Assembly: GCF_003382685.1 (NCBI RefSeq)
Contig: NZ_KZ859507.1
Coordinates: 50,397 to 114,396 of the forward strand
Reading direction: 5' to 3'
Length of the DNA: 64,000 nucleotides
Source of the DNA: Halorussus litoreus
Lineage (GTDB): Archaea > Halobacteriota > Halobacteria > Halobacteriales > Haladaptataceae
Shown here: positions 41,629 to 49,164 of the stretch, piece by piece
How the letters are laid out: each line of letters begins with the position of its first letter
Numbering within the stretch: the first letter of the stretch is position 1
Made by a program: the position numbers and the translations under genes
Notes under the pieces: generated by a model
What the model saw: only the letters and a program-made list of their open reading frames with translations
What the model was told of the DNA's origin: nothing
The model's database searches: none

Positions 41629-42813
41629 ATGACTCACCGAGACAAGTCGAGCCGACGCCGGTTTCTCGCGCTGAGCGCGGCGACGGCGACCGCGCTCGCG
41701 GGCTGTGCCGGAGACGGCAGCGATCAGGAGACGCAGACGGCGACCACGACCCAGGGGGGAAGCACGACGAAAGCGGACGGGGCCGACGCCGGTGTCGACT
41801 CGTTCCAAGGATCCGGGCCGTACTCGGAGGGTCGCCCGGACCTCGAGGGGACGCGCATCGAGGACCTGCCCGACCTCTCGGGCACGCTGAACCTCTACCT
41901 CGGCGGTGGCGAAGGCGGCCTCTACGGCAACCTGCTCGACCGGTTCCGCGAGGTGTACCCGGACTTCGACCCGCAGGTCCGGTCCGCGCCGACCGCCCAG
42001 CTCGCCAACACCATCGTCGAGGAGTCCTCGGGCGGGTCGAGCTCGGCCGACGTGTTCTGGGCCGTCGACGCCGGCTCGCTCGCCTACGTGGCGAACCAGG
42101 GCGTCGCGACCGAACTCCCGTCGGAGGTCACCGACCCCGTGCCCGAGACGTTCCGCTTCGACAGCCAGTGGGTCGGCGTCGCGGGCCGAGCGCGTGCGAT
42201 TCCGTACAACACGGACCAGCTCTCGGCCGACGACATCCCGAACAAGGTCGCGCAGTTCCCCGAGACCGACGCGCTCGCCGACTCGATGGGCTGGGCACCG
42301 ACCTACGGCGCGTTCCAGTCGTTCGTGACCGCGATGCGCCTCATGGAGAACGAGGACGCGACCAAAGAGTGGCTCCAGAAGATGGTCGACCACGGCGTGA
42401 CCGAGTACAACGACGAGTTCCTCACCTCGAACGCGGTGGCCGACGGCGAGGTCGCGGCCGGGTTCGCCAACCACTACTACGTGCTCCGGGTGAAGGCCGC
42501 GCGACCGAACGCGCCCATCGATCTGGCGTTCACGCAGAACGACGCCGGTTCACTGGTCAACCTCAGCGGCGCACAGGTGCTCCAAGGGGCACAGAACCAG
42601 GAACTCGCGACCAACTTCGTGCGCCATCTGCTCACGGTCGAGGCTCAGGAGTTCTTCGCCACGACGGCGTTCGCCTACCCGATGATCCCCGGCGTGCCCC
42701 CGGTGGGTGGACTGCCGCCCATCGACGAACTCAGCCCGCCGAACCTCGACCTTTCGGAACTGTCGAACCTCGGACCCACGCTCCGGCTGATGCGTGAGGT
42801 GGGCGTTCTCTAA
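41629..42813 (+). CDS. Iron(III) ABC transporter, substrate-binding lipoprotein
   Basis: 394 residues. Tat lipobox start MTHRDKSSRRRFLALSAATA, then LAGC with Cys26 the probable lipid-anchored residue. The mature protein has the two-lobe family 1 extracellular solute-binding fold (SGTLNLYLGGGEGGLYGNLL, STADVFWAVDAG-like SSADVFWAVDAGSLAYVAN). It resembles the Fbp/Fut iron-binding group. Conserved Tyr residues for metal binding are plausible (TYGAFQSFVT, NHYYVLRV). It is the first gene of the iron importer operon with box 2 in its promoter. Confidence 0.92.
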   Translation: MTHRDKSSRRRFLALSAATATALAGCAGDGSDQETQTATTTQGGSTTKADGADAGVDSFQGSGPYSEGRPDLEGTRIEDLPDLSGTLNLYLGGGEGGLYGNLLDRFREVYPDFDPQVRSAPTAQLANTIVEESSGGSSSADVFWAVDAGSLAYVANQGVATELPSEVTDPVPETFRFDSQWVGVAGRARAIPYNTDQLSADDIPNKVAQFPETDALADSMGWAPTYGAFQSFVTAMRLMENEDATKEWLQKMVDHGVTEYNDEFLTSNAVADGEVAAGFANHYYVLRVKAARPNAPIDLAFTQNDAGSLVNLSGAQVLQGAQNQELATNFVRHLLTVEAQEFFATTAFAYPMIPGVPPVGGLPPIDELSPPNLDLSELSNLGPTLRLMREVGVL

Positions 42814-42814
42814 G

Positions 42815-44467
42815 ATGAGCGCACTCGACAGACTCGAAGGGTACGTCAGGCGACGGGGGATCGGGGTCGCGGAGGACGGAGACTCGCTCCCCGTGGGGCT
42901 GACGCTGCTGGCGGCCGGTATCGCGGTCGCGGTCCTCTCGCCCATCCTCTGGATCTTCCTCCGCGCGGCCGACGTGGGCGTCGAGAGCTCTATCGCCATG
43001 CTCTCTCGGTCGTCGATGATCGACATTCTCGTCAACAGCGTGGGGCTGGTGACGACCGTGACCGCCGCGTCCGTCCTGCTGGGGGTTCCGCTCGCGATAC
43101 TCACGGTCGAGACCGACCTCCCGTTTCGGCGATTCTGGACGGTCGTGCTCGCACTCCCGCTCGTGGTTCCGAGCTACATCGGCGCGTTCGCGTTCGTCTC
43201 GGCGTTCGGCCCGCGCGGCGCGCTCGCGGACGCGCTCGCCCCCCTCGGCGTGGAGTCCATCCCGACCATCTACGGCTTTCACGGCGCAGCGCTCGTCCTC
43301 ACCCTGTTCGTCTACCCGTACGTGTTCCTGACCACGCGGGCGTCGCTGCTGTCGTTCGACGGCACGCTCGTCGAGGCCGCCCGGACGCTCAACCACTCGC
43401 GGTGGACCGCGTTCCGCCGCATCACGCTCCCCCAGATCGCGCCGGGCATCGCGGCGGGCAGCCTGCTGGTCGCGCTGTACACCCTCTCGGACTTCGGAAC
43501 GCCGTCGATCATGCAGTTCAGCGTGTTCACGCAGGCAATCTACGTCGATTTCAACACGTTCGGCCGCGACACGGCCGCGCTGCTGTCGCTCGAACTGCTC
43601 GCGGTGACGGCGGTCATCGTCGCGCTCGAGTCCCGGGTCGGCAATCAGGGCAGCGAGAGCTACGCCGGGGGCGGCGGCCACACGGAGCGCACACCGCTGG
43701 GCGCGTGGAAGATCCCCGCGCTGCTGTTCTGCGCGGCGGTCACCACCCTCGCGCTCGTGGTCCCGCTCGCGGTGCTGTTCATGTGGCTCACCCGGAGCGG
43801 CCCGGGGTACGCTGGCGGCGGGTTCGCGTTCGAGTGGGTGTACGGCTGGAACTCGACGTACGTCTCGCTGCTGACCGCGGCGGCGGCGACCCTCGCGGCC
43901 ATCCCGGTGGCGTACCTCGCGGCGCGCTACCGGTCGACCGTGAGTTCGCTGATCGACCGAGCGACGTACGTCGGCTACGCCACGCCGGGCATCGTTTTGG
44001 GCATCGCGCTGGTGTACTTCGGGTCGTCGTACGGCCCCGCGGTGTACCCGACGGTACCGCTGCTGGTGTTCGCCTACGTCGTCCGGTTCCTCCCGCAGGC
44101 GGTCGGGACGACCCGGTCGTCCGTGCTGCAGGTCGACGCCAAACTGGTCGAGGCCGCCCGGACGCTCGGGCGCACGCCGGGCGAGGCGTTCCGGAAGGTG
44201 ACCCTGCCGCTCATCGCGCCCGGCGTGATCGCGGGCGCTGCGCTGGTGTTCCTGACCACGATGAAGGAACTGCCCGCGACCCTGCTGTTGCGACCGGCCG
44301 GGTTCGAGACGCTGGTGACCCACATCTGGCGCGTCCAAGAGGCCGGTTACTACGGCCAAGCCGCGGTGCCCGCGCTGGTGCTGGTCGGCGTCTCGGCGCT
44401 CTCGATGCTCGTCCTGCTCGTGCAGGACGGAAGCCTCATTAAACGGGAGGAACGAACGGATGAGTAA
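42815..44467 (+). CDS. Iron(III) ABC transporter, fused permease
   Basis: 550 residues with about twelve transmembrane helices, two tandem binding-protein-dependent permease domains. Each domain carries an EAA motif (VEAARTLNHSRWTAFRRITL and VEAARTLGRTPGEAFRKVTL). This duplicated layout is the FbpB/ThiP type. Start ATG 42815, one base after the SBP stop. It overlaps the ATP-binding gene by 8 bp at the end. Ferric iron or a ferric complex is the expected substrate. Confidence 0.93.
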   Translation: MSALDRLEGYVRRRGIGVAEDGDSLPVGLTLLAAGIAVAVLSPILWIFLRAADVGVESSIAMLSRSSMIDILVNSVGLVTTVTAASVLLGVPLAILTVETDLPFRRFWTVVLALPLVVPSYIGAFAFVSAFGPRGALADALAPLGVESIPTIYGFHGAALVLTLFVYPYVFLTTRASLLSFDGTLVEAARTLNHSRWTAFRRITLPQIAPGIAAGSLLVALYTLSDFGTPSIMQFSVFTQAIYVDFNTFGRDTAALLSLELLAVTAVIVALESRVGNQGSESYAGGGGHTERTPLGAWKIPALLFCAAVTTLALVVPLAVLFMWLTRSGPGYAGGGFAFEWVYGWNSTYVSLLTAAAATLAAIPVAYLAARYRSTVSSLIDRATYVGYATPGIVLGIALVYFGSSYGPAVYPTVPLLVFAYVVRFLPQAVGTTRSSVLQVDAKLVEAARTLGRTPGEAFRKVTLPLIAPGVIAGAALVFLTTMKELPATLLLRPAGFETLVTHIWRVQEAGYYGQAAVPALVLVGVSALSMLVLLVQDGSLIKREERTDE

Positions 44468-45833
44468 CGACGCGATTCGTTGCGATTCCTCAAAGGACGA
44501 CACTATGGAACGAACCAACCCGGACGCGCTGACGACCCCGCGGGACGAGGCCGATGCCGAGGCGGCCGACGCAGACACCGTGCTGGAACTCGACGGCGTG
44601 GTCAAGGAGTACGCCGCCGAGACCGCGGTGGACGCGCTGTCGCTGTCGGTCCGCGAGGGGGAACTGCTCACCCTGCTCGGCCCCTCGGGCTGTGGCAAGA
44701 CCACCACGCTCCGGATGATGGCCGGGCTCGAACGCCCCGACGGCGGCGCGGTCCGGCTCGCCGGCGAGTCGGTCGCGGACGGCTCGCAGCACGTCGAACC
44801 CGAGGACCGCGACGTGGGCCTCGTCTTCCAGGACTTCGCGCTGTTTCCGCATCTCACCGTCGCGGAGAACGTCGCGTTCGGACTCACCGACGCGACGGAG
44901 GCCGAGGCGGACGCGCGCGTCGAGGAACTGCTCGACCTCGTGGACCTGTCGGCCCACAGCGAGGCCAAACCGACCGAACTGTCCGGCGGCCAGCAACAGC
45001 GGGTCGCCTTGGCGCGGTCGCTCGCGCCCGAGCCCGAGATCCTGCTGCTCGACGAGCCGTTCTCGAACCTCGACGTGCGCCTGCGGGTCGAAATGCGCGA
45101 GGAGGTCCGGGCCATCCTTAAGGAGGCGGGCGTCACGGCCGTCTCGGTCACCCACGATCAGGAGGAGGCGCTGTCCATCTCGGACCGCGTCGCGGTGATG
45201 AACGACGGCCGGATGGAGCAGGTCGGCAAGCCCGAGGAGGTGTTCGAGCATCCCGAGTCGCGATTCGTCGCCTCGTTCCTCGGGCAGGCCGGGTTCCTCT
45301 CGGCCTGGTTCGAGGAGGGGACCATCGTCACGCCGATCGGCAACTTCGCGCCCCAGCGACTCAACGGCCTCACCGACGACTACGTCGGCACCGACCTCGA
45401 CGTGCTGGTCCGGCCCGACGACCTCCGGGCGACCGTCGTCGACGAGACCGAGGCCGACGGCCACATCATCCACCGCCAGTACACCGGCCCGTCGTTCGTC
45501 TATCGAGTGAAACTCGACAACGACGACGTGGTCCACTGCCAGCACAACCACGTGAAGGAACTCGACATCGGCAAGCCGGTCCGGGTGGAACTCGACGCCG
45601 ACCACACGCTGGCGTGGTACCCGCCCCGTGAGGAGAGCCAGCCGTTCACCGAGCGCGTCTCGGGCGCGCTGTCGGGGTCGGCCCGGCGAGCGAACGAGTC
45701 GGACGCGGACGACGCGACCGGTGCGAGCGAGTCCCGTGTCCAGACTGACGGGAGCGGTCCCGAAACCGACGGAAGCGGCTCCGAAACTGACGCCTCGGAC
45801 GACACTGACGAGTCGGACGCGCGTCGGCGATGA
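44460..45833 (+). CDS. Iron(III) ABC transporter, ATP-binding protein
   Basis: 457 residues (about 442 if ATG 44505 is used). Walker A is GPSGCGKTTT, Q-loop VFQDFALFPHL, signature LSGGQQQRVALARSL, Walker B ILLLDEPFSNLD, and the H-loop TAVSVTHDQEEAL. A C-terminal TOBE-like domain (LVRPDDLRATVVDETEADGH-type) follows, then a Ser/Asp/Glu-rich low-complexity tail of about 50 residues. The ATG overlaps the permease stop by 8 bp. The gene overlaps the GT39-like gene by 4 bp (ATGA), so that gene is likely cotranscribed. Confidence 0.93.
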   Translation: MSNDAIRCDSSKDDTMERTNPDALTTPRDEADAEAADADTVLELDGVVKEYAAETAVDALSLSVREGELLTLLGPSGCGKTTTLRMMAGLERPDGGAVRLAGESVADGSQHVEPEDRDVGLVFQDFALFPHLTVAENVAFGLTDATEAEADARVEELLDLVDLSAHSEAKPTELSGGQQQRVALARSLAPEPEILLLDEPFSNLDVRLRVEMREEVRAILKEAGVTAVSVTHDQEEALSISDRVAVMNDGRMEQVGKPEEVFEHPESRFVASFLGQAGFLSAWFEEGTIVTPIGNFAPQRLNGLTDDYVGTDLDVLVRPDDLRATVVDETEADGHIIHRQYTGPSFVYRVKLDNDDVVHCQHNHVKELDIGKPVRVELDADHTLAWYPPREESQPFTERVSGALSGSARRANESDADDATGASESRVQTDGSGPETDGSGSETDASDDTDESDARRR

Positions 45834-48046
45834 ACAGACGGCGGTTCCGCCTGCTCGGCGCGGCGCTGACCGGCCTCGCGGCCGCGGTCACGCTTCTCGT
45901 CTCGACCGAACTGTTTCCCTACCACTCGGTGAACCACGACGAGGCGGTGTACCTCCAGCAGGCCGCGATGCTGTTGGACGGAACACTGTCGCTCGCACCC
46001 CCAGTTCTGGACTCCTTCCGGCCGTGGTTCTTCTTCGAAGAGGCCGGGCGGCTCTACCCCAAGTACGCGCCGGTGCCCGCGGCGATGTTCGCGGTCGGCG
46101 AGGCGCTCGGCGAACCCCGCATCTCGCTGGTGCTGATCGCCGCGGGCAACGTTGCACTGGCTATCGCCGTCGCAAGCGAGGCGTTCGACCGCCGGACCGG
46201 GCTGCTTGCCGGAGCCTTCCTGCTGGCCTCCCCGCTGTTCGTCGTCGACTCGGCGGTGTTCCTGCCGTACGCCCCCACCGCGTTCTGGAACCTCTTGTTC
46301 GCGTTCGGATACATCAGGGCCGCGCGACGCGCCCCGGTCCTGCAGTCCGGTGCGCGCGAGGAGTCGCCGTCCGGCGACTCCTCGCGCGCCAGCGACAGCT
46401 CCAACCGTCGCACGAGCGCGGCCTACGCCGCGCTCGCGGGCCTCGCAATCGGAATCGCCTTCTTCTCGCGGCCGTACACCGCGGTGCTGTTCGCGCTGCC
46501 GTTCATCGCACACGCGCTGTACTCGCTCGTCACGGCGGTTCGGCGAGAGCGCCGCGCGTCGCGCGGCGCTCTCGCCGAATTCGCCTCGCCCACCGTCGTC
46601 CGGCTGTCGATAACCGCAGTCGGCGGCCTCGCGGGCGTGGCCACCGCACTCGTGTACAACGCCGTGGTGACCGGCTCGCCGTGGCTGTTCCCCTACGAGG
46701 CGTTCGCGCCTGCGGACGGCCTCGGCTTCGGCCACCGCGAGATTCTGGGCCACAGCGAGGCGTACACCCCCGCGCTCGGACTCCGGGCCAACGCCGAGGT
46801 GGTCCGCGAGCTGTTCACCGAGTGGGTGGTCGGCGGCTCTGTCGGCACCCTGCTCGCGGCGCTCGGCGTGGCCGAATTCCTCCGGCGCGCGAGCGTTCGG
46901 CCCTCGTCGTGGTCGCCCGAGTTCACCGACGCGCAGGCGAAGGCTCTGCTGGCGGGCCTGTTCGTCTCGGTCGTCGCGGGCAACGTCTACTTCTGGGGCA
47001 ACCTCAACCTGCTCGGGGACCTCGCGGACCCGGACGACGGCCTCATCGTCGCGCTCGGGCCGTACTACCACTTCGACCTGCTGGTCCCGACCGCGGCGTT
47101 CGCGGCCCGCGGCACGCTCCTCGTCGGCGACCGAGTGCGCGCGTGGACGGAACGAACCGACCACATCGGCGAGCGCGGCCGCAGTTCCGCGCGCGGAACT
47201 GCGGCCGCGCTCGCGCTCGCTACCGCGCTCGTGCTCGCGGGCGCGACCGGTGCTGTGCTCGCGCCGCCGGTCGCAGACAACGCCGAGACCACCGGCGCGT
47301 ACGAGGACGCCTACGCCCCGTTCGAGGACCGCGAGTTCTCGAACGCCGTGGTGTTCGTCCCGACGCCGTACGGCGACTGGCTCAACCACCCGTTCCAGCA
47401 CCTCCGGAACGACCCCGGCTACGACGGCGACGCGGTGTTCGCGGTCGAGGACGGCTCGGACGACCTCGCGGTGGTCTCGGCGTTCCCGAACCGCACGTAC
47501 TACCGTTACGTCTACCGCGGTGCGTGGGTTCCCTTCACCGGCGAGTCTGTCACGCCCGCGATCCAGCGCGTCGACGCCGTCGAGGGCGAGCGCGTCACCG
47601 CGAGCGCGACGCTGGGCCTGCTCGACTCGGCGGACCGCGTCTCGGTCCGACTCGCGAGCGACGGGGGCGTGGCCTACTACGCCGTCAACGACACGTCGAA
47701 GAATTTGACCGTCGAGATTCGCGTCGAGAACGGGTCGGCCCGCCTCGCTGGACCGGGCCTACGCTCGTCCGGCGACGACGCGACGGTCCCAGTCGCAGAC
47801 GAGGACGAAGTGCGCGTCGAGGTGTTCGTCAACGACCGCGCCGGCGGCGGGTTCTCCTACCGACTGGAACTCCCGGTTCGCATCGGGGACGACGGGACGG
47901 TCCGCGCGCTATCGCCGATCCGGGAGGCGTGTCTCTCGCCCGCGACCTGCGGCGGCGAGGCCGCGTACGTCGAGCGCGCGATGCCCGACGGGATCCGGAT
48001 GGAGACGGAACTGCGGGCCGACAGCATCGAGAACGCGACCGCGTGA
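45830..48046 (+). CDS. GT39/ArnT-like membrane glycosyltransferase coupled to the iron operon
   Basis: 738 residues. The first about 480 residues carry ten or so membrane helices with the aspartate- and glutamate-bearing first loop (YHSVNHDEAVYLQQAAMLLD) typical of GT39/ArnT and oligosaccharyl-type transferases, then a beta-rich extracellular C-terminal domain (about 500-738). Lipid-linked sugar donor and protein or lipid acceptor are expected but not identified. The ATG overlaps the ABC ATPase stop by 4 bp. Three perfect palindromes (46352, 46539 and 47169) lie inside the gene. Its coupling to iron uptake is unusual. Confidence 0.85.
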   Translation: MNRRRFRLLGAALTGLAAAVTLLVSTELFPYHSVNHDEAVYLQQAAMLLDGTLSLAPPVLDSFRPWFFFEEAGRLYPKYAPVPAAMFAVGEALGEPRISLVLIAAGNVALAIAVASEAFDRRTGLLAGAFLLASPLFVVDSAVFLPYAPTAFWNLLFAFGYIRAARRAPVLQSGAREESPSGDSSRASDSSNRRTSAAYAALAGLAIGIAFFSRPYTAVLFALPFIAHALYSLVTAVRRERRASRGALAEFASPTVVRLSITAVGGLAGVATALVYNAVVTGSPWLFPYEAFAPADGLGFGHREILGHSEAYTPALGLRANAEVVRELFTEWVVGGSVGTLLAALGVAEFLRRASVRPSSWSPEFTDAQAKALLAGLFVSVVAGNVYFWGNLNLLGDLADPDDGLIVALGPYYHFDLLVPTAAFAARGTLLVGDRVRAWTERTDHIGERGRSSARGTAAALALATALVLAGATGAVLAPPVADNAETTGAYEDAYAPFEDREFSNAVVFVPTPYGDWLNHPFQHLRNDPGYDGDAVFAVEDGSDDLAVVSAFPNRTYYRYVYRGAWVPFTGESVTPAIQRVDAVEGERVTASATLGLLDSADRVSVRLASDGGVAYYAVNDTSKNLTVEIRVENGSARLAGPGLRSSGDDATVPVADEDEVRVEVFVNDRAGGGFSYRLELPVRIGDDGTVRALSPIREACLSPATCGGEAAYVERAMPDGIRMETELRADSIENATA
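46352..46389. repeat. Perfect inverted repeat in the GT39-like gene (17-bp arms)
   Basis: Left arm GCGCGCGAGGAGTCGCC (46352-46368), 4-nt gap, right arm its exact complement. In the protein it falls in a loop and reads SGAREESPSGDSSRAS, a hydrophilic stretch between membrane helices. Confidence 0.85.
46539..46579. repeat. Perfect palindrome in the GT39-like gene (20-bp arms)
   Basis: 41 bp, symmetrical about 46559, starting TTCGGCGAGAGCGCCGCGCG. It encodes RRERRASRGALAEF in a cytoplasmic or external loop. All 20 pairs are Watson-Crick. Confidence 0.85.
47169..47214. repeat. Perfect palindrome in the GT39-like gene (23-bp arms, no loop)
   Basis: 46 bp, symmetrical between 47191 and 47192; core AGTTCCGCGCGCGGAACT. 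It encodes GERGRSSARGTAAALALA at the start of a membrane helix. The absence of a spacer would make it prone to cruciform formation or deletion. Confidence 0.85.
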
Positions 48047-48204
48047 CCCACCGGGCGGCGTACTCCCCTCCCCGCGAGGCCAGCTCTGGATGCGGAGTAT
48101 CTTCTGTCGGGGGTTTCGGACGCTCGTCGCGTGAACTGCCGGCTCGCGGTCGAATGCCTCCGTCGTCCGGAACGCGATATCGAGTCAACAGATTGAAGTT
48201 GATG

Positions 48205-48239
48205 TGTAAAGGGCGCTTTACTGTAAAGGAGAGTTTACA
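48205..48239. promoter_or_regulatory. Tandem inverted-repeat operator before the ABC-2 exporter
   Basis: Two 18-bp sites of the form TGTAAA-N6-TTTACA lie back to back: 48205-48222 (TGTAAAGGGCGCTTTACT, one end base off) and 48222-48239 (TGTAAAGGAGAGTTTACA, perfect). The ABC ATPase ATG is 113 bp downstream. The repeat suggests a dimeric repressor binding twice. The regulator is not in the neighbourhood. This is the main content of the 305-bp gap 48047-48351, which has no gene. Confidence 0.65.
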
Positions 48240-48351
48240 CCGAGATGCCTGCACGACCCACCGCGCTACGAGTCCTCACGAACAGTTCGCGCGACGATCC
48301 GGTTCCGCCTCGCGACTACCGTCACGGCACGCTATCGAGGGCGATGCTTTC

Positions 48352-49164
48352 ATGACCGACTTCGCGATCGCTGCCGACGGACTCACGAAGCGGTACGGCG
48401 GCGAACCCGCCGTCGAGGACCTCTCGCTGTCGGTACCGCCGGGAACCGTCTACGGGTTCCTCGGCCCGAACGGAGCCGGCAAGACGACGACGATGCGGAT
48501 GCTGGTCACACTCACCGAACCCACGGCAGGCACCGCGGAAGTCGCCGGCGTCCCCATTACGGACCGCTCTCGGTTGACCCAGCGAATCGGATACCTGCCC
48601 GCGGACCCGCCCGTCTTCGACGAACTCACCGCCTGGGAACAGCTCCGCCACGTCGCCAGGCTTCACGGTATTCCCGACGAGCGAGCGGACGAACGCATCG
48701 AGGCGCTTCTCGACCGCTTCGACCTCCTCGCCGACGCCGACCGCCCCATCGCCTCGTACTCGACGGGGATGACCCGGAAAGTCGGGATAATCGCGGCGCT
48801 GTTCCACGACCCCGACGTGGTGCTACTCGACGAACCGACGAGCGGTCTCGACCCCCGCGCAGCGCGCACCGTCCGGGACACCATCGCCGACCTCGTCACG
48901 CAGGAGATGACCGTCTTCCTCTCGACCCACATCCTGCCCGCCGTCGACGAACTCGCAGACACGGTCGGGGTCATCGACGACGGCACGCTGGTCGCGGAGG
49001 CTCCCCCCGCGGAACTCAAGGCCCGAGCGAACGAGTCGCCGGATCTCGAAACGGCCTTCCTCGAAATCACCGACGAGCGGGACGCCAAGGGCGCCGAGCG
49101 AGCCGACGGTCGAACGCCGGAGACCGGCGGCCGGGAGGCCGAACGGAGTTCGAAGAATGCCTGA
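48352..49164 (+). CDS. ABC-2 exporter, ATP-binding protein
   Basis: 270 residues with LTKRYGGEPAVEDLSLSVPP, Walker A GPNGAGKTTT, a Q-loop region before DPPVFDELTAWEQLRH, a signature SYSTGMTRKVGII (degenerate LSGGQ), Walker B VVLLDEPTSGLD and H-loop LSTHILPAV. It belongs to the CcmA/DrrA-type ABC-2 group that exports drugs, lipids or antibiotics. Start ATG 48352. It overlaps the permease by 8 bp at its end. Substrate unknown. Confidence 0.92.
   Translation: MTDFAIAADGLTKRYGGEPAVEDLSLSVPPGTVYGFLGPNGAGKTTTMRMLVTLTEPTAGTAEVAGVPITDRSRLTQRIGYLPADPPVFDELTAWEQLRHVARLHGIPDERADERIEALLDRFDLLADADRPIASYSTGMTRKVGIIAALFHDPDVVLLDEPTSGLDPRAARTVRDTIADLVTQEMTVFLSTHILPAVDELADTVGVIDDGTLVAEAPPAELKARANESPDLETAFLEITDERDAKGAERADGRTPETGGREAERSSKNA

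Noticed and set aside
45628..49164. 1178-codon plus-strand frame ending as the ABC-2 ATPase
   Set aside because: Shadow of the GT39-like gene; the genuine ATPase starts at ATG 48352.
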